This document shows, in pieces, positions 8,444-18,210 of a stretch of DNA of 64,000 nt (within the stretch, counting starts at the first letter, position 1; each line of letters starts with the position of its first letter). The notes below the pieces were generated by a model, which was not told the origin of the DNA, ran no database searches, and saw only the letters and a program-made list of their open reading frames with translations. The position numbers and the translations under genes are program-made. The stretch comes from Psychrilyobacter piezotolerans (GTDB lineage: Bacteria; Fusobacteriota; Fusobacteriia; Fusobacteriales; Fusobacteriaceae), in the NCBI RefSeq assembly GCF_003391055.1, contig NZ_QUAJ01000020.1, forward strand, positions 1 through 64,000, in the 5' to 3' direction.

Positions 8444-8920
8444 ATGGCAAAAAAAGTGGATGAAAAACTATTGGATAGAGTAGAAAAATTACTTGTTCCA
8501 GTATTAGAACCCATAGAATTAGAACTGGTAGATATGGAATATATTCAGGATGGAGCTTATTGGTTTTTAAGGATATACCTTGAAAAAATTGGTGGTGAAA
8601 TTACCTTAGATGAATGTGCTAAGGTGAGCAATAGTATCTCAGAAGATGTAGATAAGATGATAGAGGATAAATTTTTCTTAGAGGTGTCTTCACCAGGTTT
8701 AGAGAGACCGTTAAAAAAAGAGAAGGACTTTGTAAGGTTTGCTGGGGAAAAAATCAAAGTTATATTAAAACATAAAGTTGAAGATTCGAGAAACTGGACT
8801 GGGAAATTAGAAAAATGTGAGGAATCTGTGGTTTATTTGAATACTGAGGAAAAAACTTTAGAAATTCCTTTTGAGGAGATAAAAAAAGCCAATATAGTTT
8901 TTGAATTTAAAGACAATTAG
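8444..8920 (+). CDS. rimP: ribosome maturation factor RimP
   Basis: 158 residues from the ATG at 8444, which has GAGAGG nine bases upstream; a GTG at 8435 is also in frame but its spacing is worse. The conserved 'LEVSSPGLERPLKK' motif (residues ~78-91) marks RimP, which binds the 30S subunit and helps its assembly. N-terminal alpha/beta domain with 'LELVDMEY', C-terminal SH3-like domain to residue 158. It is the first gene of the nusA-infB operon, the usual position for rimP in bacteria, and is 20 bases ahead of nusA. Confidence 0.93.
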   Translation: MAKKVDEKLLDRVEKLLVPVLEPIELELVDMEYIQDGAYWFLRIYLEKIGGEITLDECAKVSNSISEDVDKMIEDKFFLEVSSPGLERPLKKEKDFVRFAGEKIKVILKHKVEDSRNWTGKLEKCEESVVYLNTEEKTLEIPFEEIKKANIVFEFKDN

Positions 8921-8940
8921 AGATAAGTAGGAGGTCAAAA

Positions 8941-10065
8941 GTGACGAAAAAAGATTTTAAAATTTTCTTAGAAGCTTTAGATGAGTTAGAAAAAGAAAAA
9001 GGAATTAGTAAGGAAGAATTAATAGAGACAATAGAGCAGGCTATCCTTGCAGCATATAAGAAAAATTATGGTGAATACGATAATTTATCAGTAAGAATAG
9101 ACGAAAAGAAAGCAAAAATAATTATTTTTGTTCCAAAGACAGTGGTAACAAATGTTGAAGATGACGAGTTAGAGATAGAATTATCTGAAGCTCAACTGAT
9201 ACCAGGAAAGAAAAGAGCAAAGATCGGTGATGTAGTAGAGATTGAAGAAAACTGTGAAGAGTTCAAGAGAAATGCTATCCAAAATGGAAAGCAAATTGTT
9301 ATTCAAAAAGTAAGGGAAGCAGAAAGACAGCATCTATATGATAACTTTAAAGAAAATGAGCACGAGATGTTAAATGGTATCATTAGAAGGATAGATGAAA
9401 GAAGAAATATCCATATTGAATTTGATATGAAGGAAGCTGTGTTAGCTATACAGGAGCAATCACCTGCTGATCTATATAGAGTTGGAGACAGACTTAAGGT
9501 ATATGTATCTGAAGTTGAAAAAACAAATAAATATCCTAAGATAATAATCACTAGAAAGCATGACGACTTCTTGAGAAAATTATTTGAACTGGAAGTTCCT
9601 GAAATTGAAGAGGGAATAATAGAGTTGAAATCAGTAGTAAGGGAAGCCGGATCGAGAGCGAAAGTAGCTGTATACTCTGATAATACAGATATAGATACTG
9701 TAGGAGCTTGTATCGGTCAAAGAGGTCTTAGAATAAAGAATATAGTAAATGAGCTTAATGGTGAAAAAATAGATATCATCGAGTGGAAAGCGGATAAAAA
9801 AGAATTTGTTAAGGCGGCTCTTAGCCCGGCTAAGGTAGAATCTGTAGAAATATTAGACGACGATGAAACAGCTAGAGTAATAGTAGAAAAAAGTCAGTTG
9901 TCTCTTGCAATCGGTAAAGCAGGTCAAAATGCAAGATTAGCAGCTAAATTGACAGGGATGAGAGTAGACATTAAAACCCTTGAAGATGTAATGGCAGCTA
10001 AAGAGGAAGCAAAATTGTCTGAGGAGCTTTCTTTAGAAGAAACAGTTGAGGGAGAAAATGAATAG
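8941..10065 (+). CDS. nusA: transcription termination/antitermination protein NusA
   Basis: 374 residues, starting at GTG with AGGAGG seven bases upstream. Order: N-terminal RNA polymerase-binding domain (1-125), S1 domain (about 130-200), then two KH domains, the first containing the GQRG motif ('IGQRGLRIKNI') and the second 'SLAIGKAGQNARLAAKLTG'. It lacks the C-terminal acidic repeats of E. coli NusA, so it is the short form as in Bacillus. It acts in pausing, termination and antitermination. The end of the gene overlaps the start of the next gene by eight bases, indicating translational coupling. Confidence 0.96.
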   Translation: MTKKDFKIFLEALDELEKEKGISKEELIETIEQAILAAYKKNYGEYDNLSVRIDEKKAKIIIFVPKTVVTNVEDDELEIELSEAQLIPGKKRAKIGDVVEIEENCEEFKRNAIQNGKQIVIQKVREAERQHLYDNFKENEHEMLNGIIRRIDERRNIHIEFDMKEAVLAIQEQSPADLYRVGDRLKVYVSEVEKTNKYPKIIITRKHDDFLRKLFELEVPEIEEGIIELKSVVREAGSRAKVAVYSDNTDIDTVGACIGQRGLRIKNIVNELNGEKIDIIEWKADKKEFVKAALSPAKVESVEILDDDETARVIVEKSQLSLAIGKAGQNARLAAKLTGMRVDIKTLEDVMAAKEEAKLSEELSLEETVEGENE

Positions 10066-10576
10066 TACTCCTACTAGAACTTGTCTTGTATGCAGGGAAA
10101 AAAAAGATAAATCTGAACTTTTCAGAATTGTAGAGATAGACGGTCAGTATATGTTTGATGAAAATCAAACAATGCAGGCAAGGGGTACATATGTATGTAA
10201 AACCCATGAGTGCATAAAGAGACTATCTAAAAATAAAAAAATAAACCTGTCCAATGAAGACCTGTATAAAATGGCAATAACAGTAAAAAAAGCTCAAAAA
10301 GATTACTTGAGTTTGTTGGAAACTATGAAACGTTCTGAATTTTTAAGTTTTGGGATCAACATGGTTACAGAAGATATAAAAAGAATACATTTTTTAATAA
10401 TTGCTGAAGATATCAGTGAAAAAAATGATAAAAGAATTATGAGATTAGCACGAGAGAATAATATAAAATACATTCATTACGGATCAAAGGTGCAGTTAGG
10501 TGCCATCTTTGATAAACCTGAGGTAAATCTGATAGGTATAAAAAGTAAGAAGGTAGCTCGTGGTATGACCGAATAG
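10058..10576 (+). CDS. YlxR-L7Ae fusion RNA-binding protein
   Basis: 172 residues from ATG 10058, preceded by GAGGGAG; the TTG frame start at 10046 would lie inside nusA without a ribosome site. Residues ~1-75 are the YlxR fold with 'RTCLVCREKK' and 'ARGTYVC' (GRGAYVC-type) motifs. Residues ~80-172 form an L7Ae/YlxQ-like domain ('FLIIAEDISEKN', 'GAIFDKPEVNLIGI'). In Bacillus these are two separate genes (ylxR, ylxQ) in the same order between nusA and infB; here they are one protein. YlxR proteins bind RNA and have been linked to transcription control and RNase P. The fusion is seen directly, the role is inferred. Confidence 0.85.
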   Translation: MNSTPTRTCLVCREKKDKSELFRIVEIDGQYMFDENQTMQARGTYVCKTHECIKRLSKNKKINLSNEDLYKMAITVKKAQKDYLSLLETMKRSEFLSFGINMVTEDIKRIHFLIIAEDISEKNDKRIMRLARENNIKYIHYGSKVQLGAIFDKPEVNLIGIKSKKVARGMTE

Positions 10577-10592
10577 ATACTAGGAGGTATAT

Positions 10593-12695
10593 ATGAAAAT
10601 AAGAGTACATGAATTAGCGAAAAAATATAATAAATCAAATAAAGAGTTCTTAGATACGTTACATGAATTAGGGTTAGAGGTGAGTTCACACCTTTCCGGT
10701 CTTACAGATGAGCAGGTAACTCTGGTTACAGATCATTTTGAAGGTGAAAATGCCGAGGGATCAAAAGATAAAAAGAAGAAAAAAAAGAAAGGAACTAAGG
10801 TAAAAGAAAAGAAAGAAAAAGTTGTTAAAGAGAAGAAAGAAAAGAAGAAAAAAGGTAAGAGAACCGAATTTACTATGAATAAAACAGAAGAAGTAGAAAA
10901 TGAAGTTATCGAAGAAGATGGAATGAAACTAATAAAGATCAGAGGGGAGATTACATTGGGTAACTTCGCTGAGAAATTAGGAGTAAATGCTTCTGAACTT
11001 ATCAAAAAGTTATTCTTAAAGGGTCAGATGTTGACTATCAACAGTGTTATAGATATGACATTGGCTGAAGAATTAGCTGACGATTATGATGCTATGGTAG
11101 AGCAGGAAGAAGTAGAAGAAATGGCATTTGGAGAAAAATTCAACTTAGAGTCAGAAGATAAAGAGTCTGACCTTATAGAGAGAGCTCCGATTATCACTAT
11201 CATGGGACATGTTGACCATGGAAAGACTTCATTACTGGATGCTATCAGAGAAGCTAATGTAGCAGATGGAGAAGCTGGTGGGATCACTCAAAAGATCGGT
11301 GCTTACCAAATAGTAAAAGATGGAAAGAAAATATCTTTCGTAGATACTCCAGGACATGAGGCCTTCACAGAAATGAGAGCTAGAGGAGCACAGGTTACTG
11401 ACATAGCTATATTAGTAGTAGCAGCAGATGACGGTGTAATGCCGCAAACTGTAGAAGCGATAGCCCATGCAAAATCAGCTGATGTACCTATTATAATAGC
11501 AGTAAATAAGATAGATAAAGAGGGAGCAGATCCATCTAGAGTTAAAAACGAACTTATGGAACATGGATTAGTACCGGTTGAGTGGGGTGGAGATGTAGAA
11601 TTTATCGAAATTTCTGCTAAATTCGGACAAAACTTAGAAGGAATCTTAGATACTATCTTAATCACGGCAGAGATGTTAGAATTAAAAGGTAATCCAAAGA
11701 AAAGAGCAAAAGGTGTAGTTATGGAATCTAGATTGGATCCAAAAGTAGGACCAATTGCCGACGTTTTAGTACAAGAGGGAACTCTTAAAATTGGAGATAT
11801 CATAGTAGCTGGAGAATCTTATGGTAAAGTAAGAGCATTACTTAACGATAAAGGTGAAAAAACAGAAGCTGCTTCACTATCTCAACCAGCTGAAGTTATA
11901 GGATTCAACACAGTTCCAGAAGCTGGAGATGTAATGTATGTAGTTCAAAATGAACAGCATGCTAGAAGAATCGTAGAAGAAGTTGAAAAAGACAGAAAAT
12001 TAAATGATCAAAACAAGAAAAAGCATATCTCTTTAGAAGTTTTATCCCAGCATATGGATGATATTAACTTAAAAGAATTAAACCTTATCATAAGAGCTGA
12101 CTCAAAAGGTTCTGTACAAGCCCTGAAGGAATCATTAAACAAATTATCTACATCAGAAGTAGCAGTAAACGTTATCCAAGCTACATCTGGAGCAATATCT
12201 GAAGGAGATATTAGACTGGCAGAAGCATCAGATGCAATCATCCTTGGATTTAACGTAAGACCTACTACAAAAGCCATGAGAGATGCAGATAAAGCTGGTG
12301 TAGAGATCAGAACTTCTAGTATCATCTATCAAATTGTAGAAGATATCGAGCAAGCTTTATCAGGAATGTTAGATCCTGAATATAAAGAAGTTTACTTAGG
12401 AAGAATCGAGATTAAAAAAGTATTTAAAGTATCTAAAATTGGAAATATAGCTGGTTGTTATGTTGAAGATGGAAAGATCTATGCTGATTCAAAAATCAGA
12501 ATTCTTAGAAACGGTGTAATGGTATACGATGGGGAATTAGCTTCATTAAAGAGATATCAAGATGATGCTAAAGAAGTTATCGTAGGTCAGGAATGTGGAT
12601 TAAATATCAAGAACTTTAATGATATTAAAGAGGGCGATATAGTAGAAGCATACAGAATCGACGAAATCCAAAGAACACTAAAAGATGTGAAATAA
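10593..12695 (+). CDS. infB: translation initiation factor IF-2
   Basis: 700 residues; AGGAGG seven bases before ATG. It begins with an IF2_N helix bundle ('KIRVHELAKKYNKSNKEFL'), then a lysine-rich linker (residues ~57-92), a second IF2_N module (~105-170), and the G domain with 'GHVDHGKTS' (~204-212), 'DTPGHEAF' and 'NKID'. The beta-barrel domains and the C2 fMet-tRNA-binding domain follow. It positions initiator tRNA on the 30S subunit. It lies between ylxR/L7Ae and rbfA in the conserved operon. The linker shows strong A-rich codon bias but no break. Confidence 0.97.
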   Translation: MKIRVHELAKKYNKSNKEFLDTLHELGLEVSSHLSGLTDEQVTLVTDHFEGENAEGSKDKKKKKKKGTKVKEKKEKVVKEKKEKKKKGKRTEFTMNKTEEVENEVIEEDGMKLIKIRGEITLGNFAEKLGVNASELIKKLFLKGQMLTINSVIDMTLAEELADDYDAMVEQEEVEEMAFGEKFNLESEDKESDLIERAPIITIMGHVDHGKTSLLDAIREANVADGEAGGITQKIGAYQIVKDGKKISFVDTPGHEAFTEMRARGAQVTDIAILVVAADDGVMPQTVEAIAHAKSADVPIIIAVNKIDKEGADPSRVKNELMEHGLVPVEWGGDVEFIEISAKFGQNLEGILDTILITAEMLELKGNPKKRAKGVVMESRLDPKVGPIADVLVQEGTLKIGDIIVAGESYGKVRALLNDKGEKTEAASLSQPAEVIGFNTVPEAGDVMYVVQNEQHARRIVEEVEKDRKLNDQNKKKHISLEVLSQHMDDINLKELNLIIRADSKGSVQALKESLNKLSTSEVAVNVIQATSGAISEGDIRLAEASDAIILGFNVRPTTKAMRDADKAGVEIRTSSIIYQIVEDIEQALSGMLDPEYKEVYLGRIEIKKVFKVSKIGNIAGCYVEDGKIYADSKIRILRNGVMVYDGELASLKRYQDDAKEVIVGQECGLNIKNFNDIKEGDIVEAYRIDEIQRTLKDVK

Positions 12696-12697
12696 TT

Positions 12698-13051
12698 ATG
12701 AGAAAACAAAGATTATTAGGAATCGAAAAACAAATGACAAGAATAATATCCAATGCTTTATTTATGGAAGTAAAAAATCCAAAAATCCAAGGGATGGTAT
12801 CGGTAACTAAGATAGAGGTAACGCAGGATCTTAGATATGCAGATGCATATTTTAGTGTACTATCTGTTGGAGATAATCAAGTGGATGAAGTTATGGTGTT
12901 GGAAGGATTAAATGAGATCAGAAAATACTTAAGAAAAAGAGTAGCTGAAGAAACTAACCTTAGATATGTACCGGAAATCAGAGTGTTTTTAGATGATACA
13001 GTGGCTAGAGCGATAAAAATATCTAACTTAATTGATAAAGTTAACAATTAG
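12698..13051 (+). CDS. rbfA: ribosome-binding factor A
   Basis: 117 residues, starting two bases after the infB stop with only a poor ribosome site, so probably translationally coupled. The KH-type fold is recognisable from 'RRIxxLIKEEISxIL'-like N-terminus, 'VSVTKIEVTQDLRYADAYFSV' region and the 'LRYVPEIRVFLDDT' strand. It assists late 30S maturation (17S rRNA 5' end). Context rimP-nusA-infB-rbfA is classical. Confidence 0.95.
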   Translation: MRKQRLLGIEKQMTRIISNALFMEVKNPKIQGMVSVTKIEVTQDLRYADAYFSVLSVGDNQVDEVMVLEGLNEIRKYLRKRVAEETNLRYVPEIRVFLDDTVARAIKISNLIDKVNN

Positions 13052-13062
13052 GAGGATATGGT

Positions 13063-14757
13063 ATGTATTGGGAATATAATACATATGATGAGTCCCAGGT
13101 GAAAGACAAAGTTGAGAAGCATAATTTATCCACAGAAGTGGTAAAACTCCTCCTATCACGGGGGATTGATTCCGATGACGATATCCAGAAATTTTTAAAT
13201 GCAGGTGTAGAAGATCTAGAAGATCCATTTGATTTTGAGAGGATGGAGGAGGTCGTAGAAAAGGTAATCAGGGCTAAAGATGGTAAAAGTAAGGTATTTA
13301 TCTATGGCGATTATGATGTAGATGGTATAACGGCCTCTGTTTATCTGACTATTGTCTTTAATCTTATCGGGGTAGAAACCTCGTATTATATTCCAAATCG
13401 TATGGATGAAGGGTATGGTCTGAATAGGCAGGCAATAGATTATGTCAATGAAAGAAGTGGAAAGGTAATTATAACGGTAGATACAGGAATTAATTCAGTA
13501 GAAGATTTTGAATATGCAAAATCTTTGGGTATCGACGTTATAATAACCGATCATCATAAAATAATAAAAGATAAAAAAGAAAAACTTTTAGTAATTAATC
13601 CTAAATTGAGTAAAAATTACAGATTTAAATATTTATCTGGTGCCGGAGTAGCTTTTAAGGTAGCCTGTGCTGTGTATAAAAAATTAGGTGCCGATCCAAA
13701 ACATCTATATGAACATCTGGATATAGTGATGATAGGAACTATAGCAGATGTCATGCCTTTAACCGATGAAAACAGGGTTATAGTAAAAAATGGATTGGTA
13801 GCTTTAAAAGAGACTAAGATAAAGGGACTTAAATCCCTCCTCAGATATCTAAAGCTGTCACCTAAGGATATCAGTACAACAGATATTAGTTTTTTTGTAT
13901 CGCCGTTATTAAATGCCTTGGGAAGGATTGGGAAATCAAGAACAGGGGCAGATTTCTTTTTAGAAGGAAATGATCACGAACTTTATTCTATTATAGAGGA
14001 TATGAAAAAATCCAACAATAAAAGACGTATTCTGGAAAGAAAAATTTTTAATGAGATTAATGATGAGGTGGAAAAAATAGAGGATAAAAATAGTTTGAAA
14101 TATCTATTTTTTAAATCCCATGATTGGCACCCGGGTGTTATTGGGGTGGTAGCCAGCAGACTTTCTATCAGGTATAATATTCCGGTTATCCTTATCTCAT
14201 TGCAAAATAATTTTGGGAAGGCATCCTGCCGGAGTGTAGCAGGAATAAATATATTTAATATATTAAATAATATATCCGATACCTTGATTAGATTTGGAGG
14301 GCATGATTTAGCTGCTGGATTTATAGTGGCTAAAGACCAACTAGAAGTAGTTGAAAGAGCTATTGCCAAAGGTATCGGTGAGTCTACAAAAAAATATAAG
14401 AAAGACATCATAAAGATAGATTATAATTATCCGTTGGAGATGGTCGATGATAACTTTATAGGTGAACTTTCCAAAATTGCACCCTTTGGATCGGCTAATC
14501 CCTATCCATTGTTTGTAGATAAAGATCTCAAATTTATCAGGGTGAAAAAATTCGGAGTTGAAGATAAACATTTTAAAACTTTTTTAGAAAAAAATGGAAA
14601 ACTTTATTCTGCTGTGGGGTTCAATTTGGCCCATAAGATAGATGAGGATAATTATATGAATGAAACCTTTGAAATAGCATATTACCCAGAAAAAATATGT
14701 TATAATAACAATAAAATTATTCAGATTAAGATAAAAGACATAAAAATAATAAGTTAG
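13063..14757 (+). CDS. recJ: single-stranded-DNA-specific exonuclease RecJ
   Basis: 564 residues, AGGAGG site before ATG. DHH phosphoesterase motifs are clear: 'YGDYDVDGITA' (motif I, ~85-95), 'VDTGIN', 'ITDHHK' (motif III, ~162-167), and the DHHA1 'GGHDLAAGF' near residue 415. A C-terminal OB domain follows. It degrades 5' ends of single-stranded DNA in recombination and mismatch repair. It follows rbfA by 11 bases and closes the operon. A palindrome (GGGTAATTC / GAATTACCC) straddles the region just after its stop. Confidence 0.95.
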   Translation: MYWEYNTYDESQVKDKVEKHNLSTEVVKLLLSRGIDSDDDIQKFLNAGVEDLEDPFDFERMEEVVEKVIRAKDGKSKVFIYGDYDVDGITASVYLTIVFNLIGVETSYYIPNRMDEGYGLNRQAIDYVNERSGKVIITVDTGINSVEDFEYAKSLGIDVIITDHHKIIKDKKEKLLVINPKLSKNYRFKYLSGAGVAFKVACAVYKKLGADPKHLYEHLDIVMIGTIADVMPLTDENRVIVKNGLVALKETKIKGLKSLLRYLKLSPKDISTTDISFFVSPLLNALGRIGKSRTGADFFLEGNDHELYSIIEDMKKSNNKRRILERKIFNEINDEVEKIEDKNSLKYLFFKSHDWHPGVIGVVASRLSIRYNIPVILISLQNNFGKASCRSVAGINIFNILNNISDTLIRFGGHDLAAGFIVAKDQLEVVERAIAKGIGESTKKYKKDIIKIDYNYPLEMVDDNFIGELSKIAPFGSANPYPLFVDKDLKFIRVKKFGVEDKHFKTFLEKNGKLYSAVGFNLAHKIDEDNYMNETFEIAYYPEKICYNNNKIIQIKIKDIKIIS

Positions 14758-14859
14758 GGGTAATTCATGAATTACCCTTACAAAGAATTACCCGTAGGAA
14801 TCAATAAGTGCCTAGAGCATTTAAATATATATAATCATATACAAGGAGGAACAAAGAAC

Positions 14860-16149
14860 ATGAATTATGAAGTAAAAAAATTAGATAACTCAGTAGTTGA
14901 AATCACATTAAAGGTAGAAGGTGCAGAAGTATCAACTGCTAAAAAAGACGCTGTAAAAAAAATAGCTAAGGATGCTGAAATTCCAGGATTCAGAAAGGGA
15001 CATGCACCAGCATCAGCTATCGAATCTCATTATGAAGGTGTAATCAAAGAAGAGATCACAGACGCTATCTTAAAAGGACACTATGAAGCTATCTTAAAAG
15101 ACGGGCAAATTAATCCTGTAGATTACATAAAGACAACTAAAGTAGACTTAAATGGAGATAAATTTGCTGTTACATTTATGGTAGATGTATTCCCTGAGAT
15201 CAAATTAGGAGAATATAAAGGTTTAGAAGCTGCAAAGGAAACATTCGAAATGAATGACGAAATTGTAAACAAAGAGATCGAAATGATGGTATCAGCTAAG
15301 TCTAACTTAGAAGATGCTGCTGAAGGTCATAAAGCTGAAATGGGAGATACTGTAGATCTTGCATTTGAAGGATTTGTTGATGGTGTAGCTTTCGAAGGCG
15401 GGAAGTCTGAATCACACATGTTAAAATTAGGAACTAAATCTTTCATAGATACATTTGAAGAGCAATTAGTAGGATACGAAAAAGATCAAGAGGGAGAAAT
15501 AGTAGTAACTTTCCCAACTGAATACAATGCAGAACACTTAGCTGGAAAGGAAGCAACTTTCAAAGTTAAGATAAACGCAATAAAAGTAACTGTTACTCCT
15601 GAATTAAACGACGAATTCGCAGTGGAAGCAGGATTTGAATCTGTAGAAGATTTAAAAGCTAAGAAAACTGAAGAGATCAAAAACAGAGAAGAAGCTAGAG
15701 TAGAGGGAGAATACAGACAAACTTTATTAAACCAAGTTTTAGCTAACACTGAAATGACTTTACCTTTATCTATGGTAGCTAGAGAGATCAAAGGAAGAAT
15801 TTCTGAGATGGAAAACCAATTAAAATCTCAAGGAATGAACTTAGAGATGTACTTACAAATGTCAGGATCTACAATGGAGCAGTTAACTGAGCAAGTTAGA
15901 CCTATGGCAATTGAAAAGATCAAATTAGACCTTATCTTAGATGAGATCGCAAAGATCGAAAAGATTGAATTAACTGATGAAGAATTAGAAACTAAATTAG
16001 CTGAAGTTGCTTCTATGTACAAGATGGATGCTGACAAGTTAAAGGAAGAATTAACTAAGGCAAACAACTTAGAGAACTTCACAATGAACTTAAGAGTAGA
16101 TGCTACTATGCAAAAAACTGTTGAATTCATTCAAGCACAAGCTAAATAA
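14860..16149 (+). CDS. tig: trigger factor (ribosome-associated chaperone/prolyl isomerase)
   Basis: 429 residues from ATG 14860, chosen because AAGGAGG lies ten bases upstream and the family N-terminus (MNYEVKKLDNSVVEI) starts here; the longer frame from 14767 has no site. Ribosome-binding signature 'GFRKGHAP' at ~46-53, an FKBP-type domain at ~150-240 ('MGDTVDLAFEGFVDG'), and a C-terminal helical domain ending QAQAK. It binds the ribosome exit tunnel. It is followed by clpP-clpX as in many bacteria. Codon use is markedly regular, consistent with high expression. Confidence 0.96.
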   Translation: MNYEVKKLDNSVVEITLKVEGAEVSTAKKDAVKKIAKDAEIPGFRKGHAPASAIESHYEGVIKEEITDAILKGHYEAILKDGQINPVDYIKTTKVDLNGDKFAVTFMVDVFPEIKLGEYKGLEAAKETFEMNDEIVNKEIEMMVSAKSNLEDAAEGHKAEMGDTVDLAFEGFVDGVAFEGGKSESHMLKLGTKSFIDTFEEQLVGYEKDQEGEIVVTFPTEYNAEHLAGKEATFKVKINAIKVTVTPELNDEFAVEAGFESVEDLKAKKTEEIKNREEARVEGEYRQTLLNQVLANTEMTLPLSMVAREIKGRISEMENQLKSQGMNLEMYLQMSGSTMEQLTEQVRPMAIEKIKLDLILDEIAKIEKIELTDEELETKLAEVASMYKMDADKLKEELTKANNLENFTMNLRVDATMQKTVEFIQAQAK

Positions 16150-16172
16150 TTAAATTAAGTGTATAGATTTTT

Positions 16173-16193
16173 GGGACAAATTTTATTTGTCCC
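16173..16193 (+). terminator. hairpin after tig
   Basis: GGGACAAA and TTTGTCCC form an 8-bp stem with a five-base loop 23 bases after the tig stop. The following T tract is weak (TTAAG), so it may be a leaky terminator or a 3' end stabiliser. Confidence 0.6.
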
Positions 16194-16312
16194 TTAAGCT
16201 ATATATATAGACCCTCATCTTTTTTGGGGTTTTAAAAAAAATTAGATTATTAGAAAAATAATTAATGAAATTGATTATTTTTCTAATAAATAAAATTTGG
16301 AGGTAAAAATTT

Positions 16313-16897
16313 ATGTATAATCCAACAGTTATTGAAAATAACGGAAAAGGTGAAAGAGCCTACGATATATATTCAAGATTATTAAAGGATAGAATAATCT
16401 TTTTAGGAACAGAGATAAACGACCTGGTGGCTAACTCAATAGTAGCACAACTATTATTTTTAGAGGCAGATGCCCCGGAAAAAGATATAATCATGTATAT
16501 TAACAGCCCGGGAGGGGTAATAACTTCGGGAATGGCAATATACGATACTATGAAATATATCAAACCTGATGTACAAACTGTGTGTATAGGTCAGGCTGCA
16601 TCTATGGGAGCACTGTTATTAACAGCAGGGGCAAAGGGGAAAAGATTTGCTCTGCCAAATGCCAGAGTAATGATCCACCAGCCCTTGGGAGGAGCCCAGG
16701 GTCAGGCTACAGATATACAGATCCAGGCTAAAGAGATCCAGAGAATGAAAGAATTAACATCTAAAATAATATCTGAAACAACTGGAAAAACTATAGAGCA
16801 GGTAAAAAAAGATACTGAAAGAGATAACTTTATGACAGCTGAGGAAGCTATGGAATATGGATTGATCGACAGAGTATTCGTGGAAGGTGAGAGATAA
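16313..16897 (+). CDS. clpP: ATP-dependent Clp protease proteolytic subunit
   Basis: 194 residues, GGAGG site nine bases before ATG. It starts [11 protein letters not shown] without a long propeptide. The catalytic serine lies in '[11 protein letters not shown]' (~96-106), the histidine in '[17 protein letters not shown]' (~121) and the aspartate in 'DTERDNFM' (~170). It forms the tetradecameric chamber that works with ClpX, encoded next. The stop codon region overlaps the start of clpX by spacing of one base, so the two are co-translated. Confidence 0.97.
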   Translation: MYNPTVIENNGKGERAYDIYSRLLKDRIIFLGTEINDLVANSIVAQLLFLEADAPEKDIIMYINSPGGVITSGMAIYDTMKYIKPDVQTVCIGQAASMGALLLTAGAKGKRFALPNARVMIHQPLGGAQGQATDIQIQAKEIQRMKELTSKIISETTGKTIEQVKKDTERDNFMTAEEAMEYGLIDRVFVEGER

Positions 16898-16898
16898 G

Positions 16899-18149
16899 AT
16901 GAAAAGAGAAATACAAAAATGTTCATTTTGTGGGAAATCAGAGAATGAAGTAGCAAGATTAATAACTGGTCCAGAGGCAAATATATGTGATGAGTGTATA
17001 GAAGCTTGCGGGATGCTTATAGAAGATATGCAGGTAGAGATGGGAGAAGCTGTAGAAGATAATAGTTTTCATGAAATTAATCTTATGACTCCTAAAGAGA
17101 TAAAGGCAAAATTAGATGACTATGTAATAGGCCAGGAAGCGGCTAAAAAAGTATTGGCAGTATCGGTATATAATCACTATAAAAGGATCAGGCATAAGGG
17201 AAAAACTGGAGATGTGGAATTACAGAAATCAAATGTACTGCTTATCGGTCCTACAGGAACAGGTAAAACACTTTTAGCTGAAACTCTGGCTAGAACCCTC
17301 CACGTGCCATTTGCCATAGCAGATGCAACAACCCTTACAGAAGCAGGATATGTAGGAGATGACGTAGAAAATGTACTGGTAAGGTTATTACAGGCAGCAG
17401 ACTATGATGTTGAAGCAGCAGAAAGAGGAATAATCTATATAGATGAGCTGGATAAGGTGGCTAGAAAATCAGAAAATATGTCTATAACTCGGGATGTATC
17501 GGGAGAGGGAGTACAGCAGGCACTCCTTAAAATAGTAGAGGGAACTGAAGCACAGGTACCTCCTCAAGGTGGAAGAAAGCATCCAAATCAAGAGCTGGTA
17601 AAGATAAACACAAAGAATATCCTATTTATTGTAGGAGGAGCTTTTGAAGGATTAGATAAGGTAATCAAATCCAGATCCAATAAAAAGGTTATGGGATTCG
17701 GAGCCACTGTAATAAATGAAAAAAATGAATCTGAGGGAGAAGCTTTCATGAGAGTTTTACCGGAAGATCTGGTAAGACAAGGAATAATTCCTGAACTTAT
17801 AGGAAGATTCCCGGTAATAACTACTTTGGCTAACTTAGATGAAGAGGCCTTAATGAAGATCCTGACTGAACCTAAAAATGCATTGGTAAAACAATATAAA
17901 AAATTCTTTGAATTAGAAAATGTAGAATTAGAATTTGAAGAAAGTGCACTGAAAAAAATGGCAGAGTTGGCACTTAAAAGAAAGATAGGAGCCAGAGGAC
18001 TCCGTGCACTTATGGAAAGTGCAATGTTAGATCTAATGTATGAGATCCCATCTAACCCAGCTGTGGAAAAAGTAAGAATTACAGAAGAATCTGTAACAGA
18101 TAATACTAAAGCAACAATAATAGAAAAAACAAAAAAACTAAAAAAATAG
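16899..18149 (+). CDS. clpX: ATP-dependent Clp protease ATPase subunit ClpX
   Basis: 416 residues from ATG 16899 (a GTG at 16887 lies inside clpP). N-terminal C4 zinc finger (CSFCGKSE … CDEC), Walker A 'GPTGTGKT' (~120), Walker B 'IIYIDELDK', sensor and pore loops ('GYVGDD'), and an IGF-type ClpP-binding region in the C-terminal half of the AAA+ domain. It unfolds substrates and feeds them to ClpP. It starts one base after the clpP stop and is followed by lon. Confidence 0.97.
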   Translation: MKREIQKCSFCGKSENEVARLITGPEANICDECIEACGMLIEDMQVEMGEAVEDNSFHEINLMTPKEIKAKLDDYVIGQEAAKKVLAVSVYNHYKRIRHKGKTGDVELQKSNVLLIGPTGTGKTLLAETLARTLHVPFAIADATTLTEAGYVGDDVENVLVRLLQAADYDVEAAERGIIYIDELDKVARKSENMSITRDVSGEGVQQALLKIVEGTEAQVPPQGGRKHPNQELVKINTKNILFIVGGAFEGLDKVIKSRSNKKVMGFGATVINEKNESEGEAFMRVLPEDLVRQGIIPELIGRFPVITTLANLDEEALMKILTEPKNALVKQYKKFFELENVELEFEESALKKMAELALKRKIGARGLRALMESAMLDLMYEIPSNPAVEKVRITEESVTDNTKATIIEKTKKLKK

Positions 18150-18210
18150 TTGAAAATTAATTCAATGGTCAATTATAAATTTGGCTAAAAGCTGTTTTAG
18201 GAGGCAAAAG

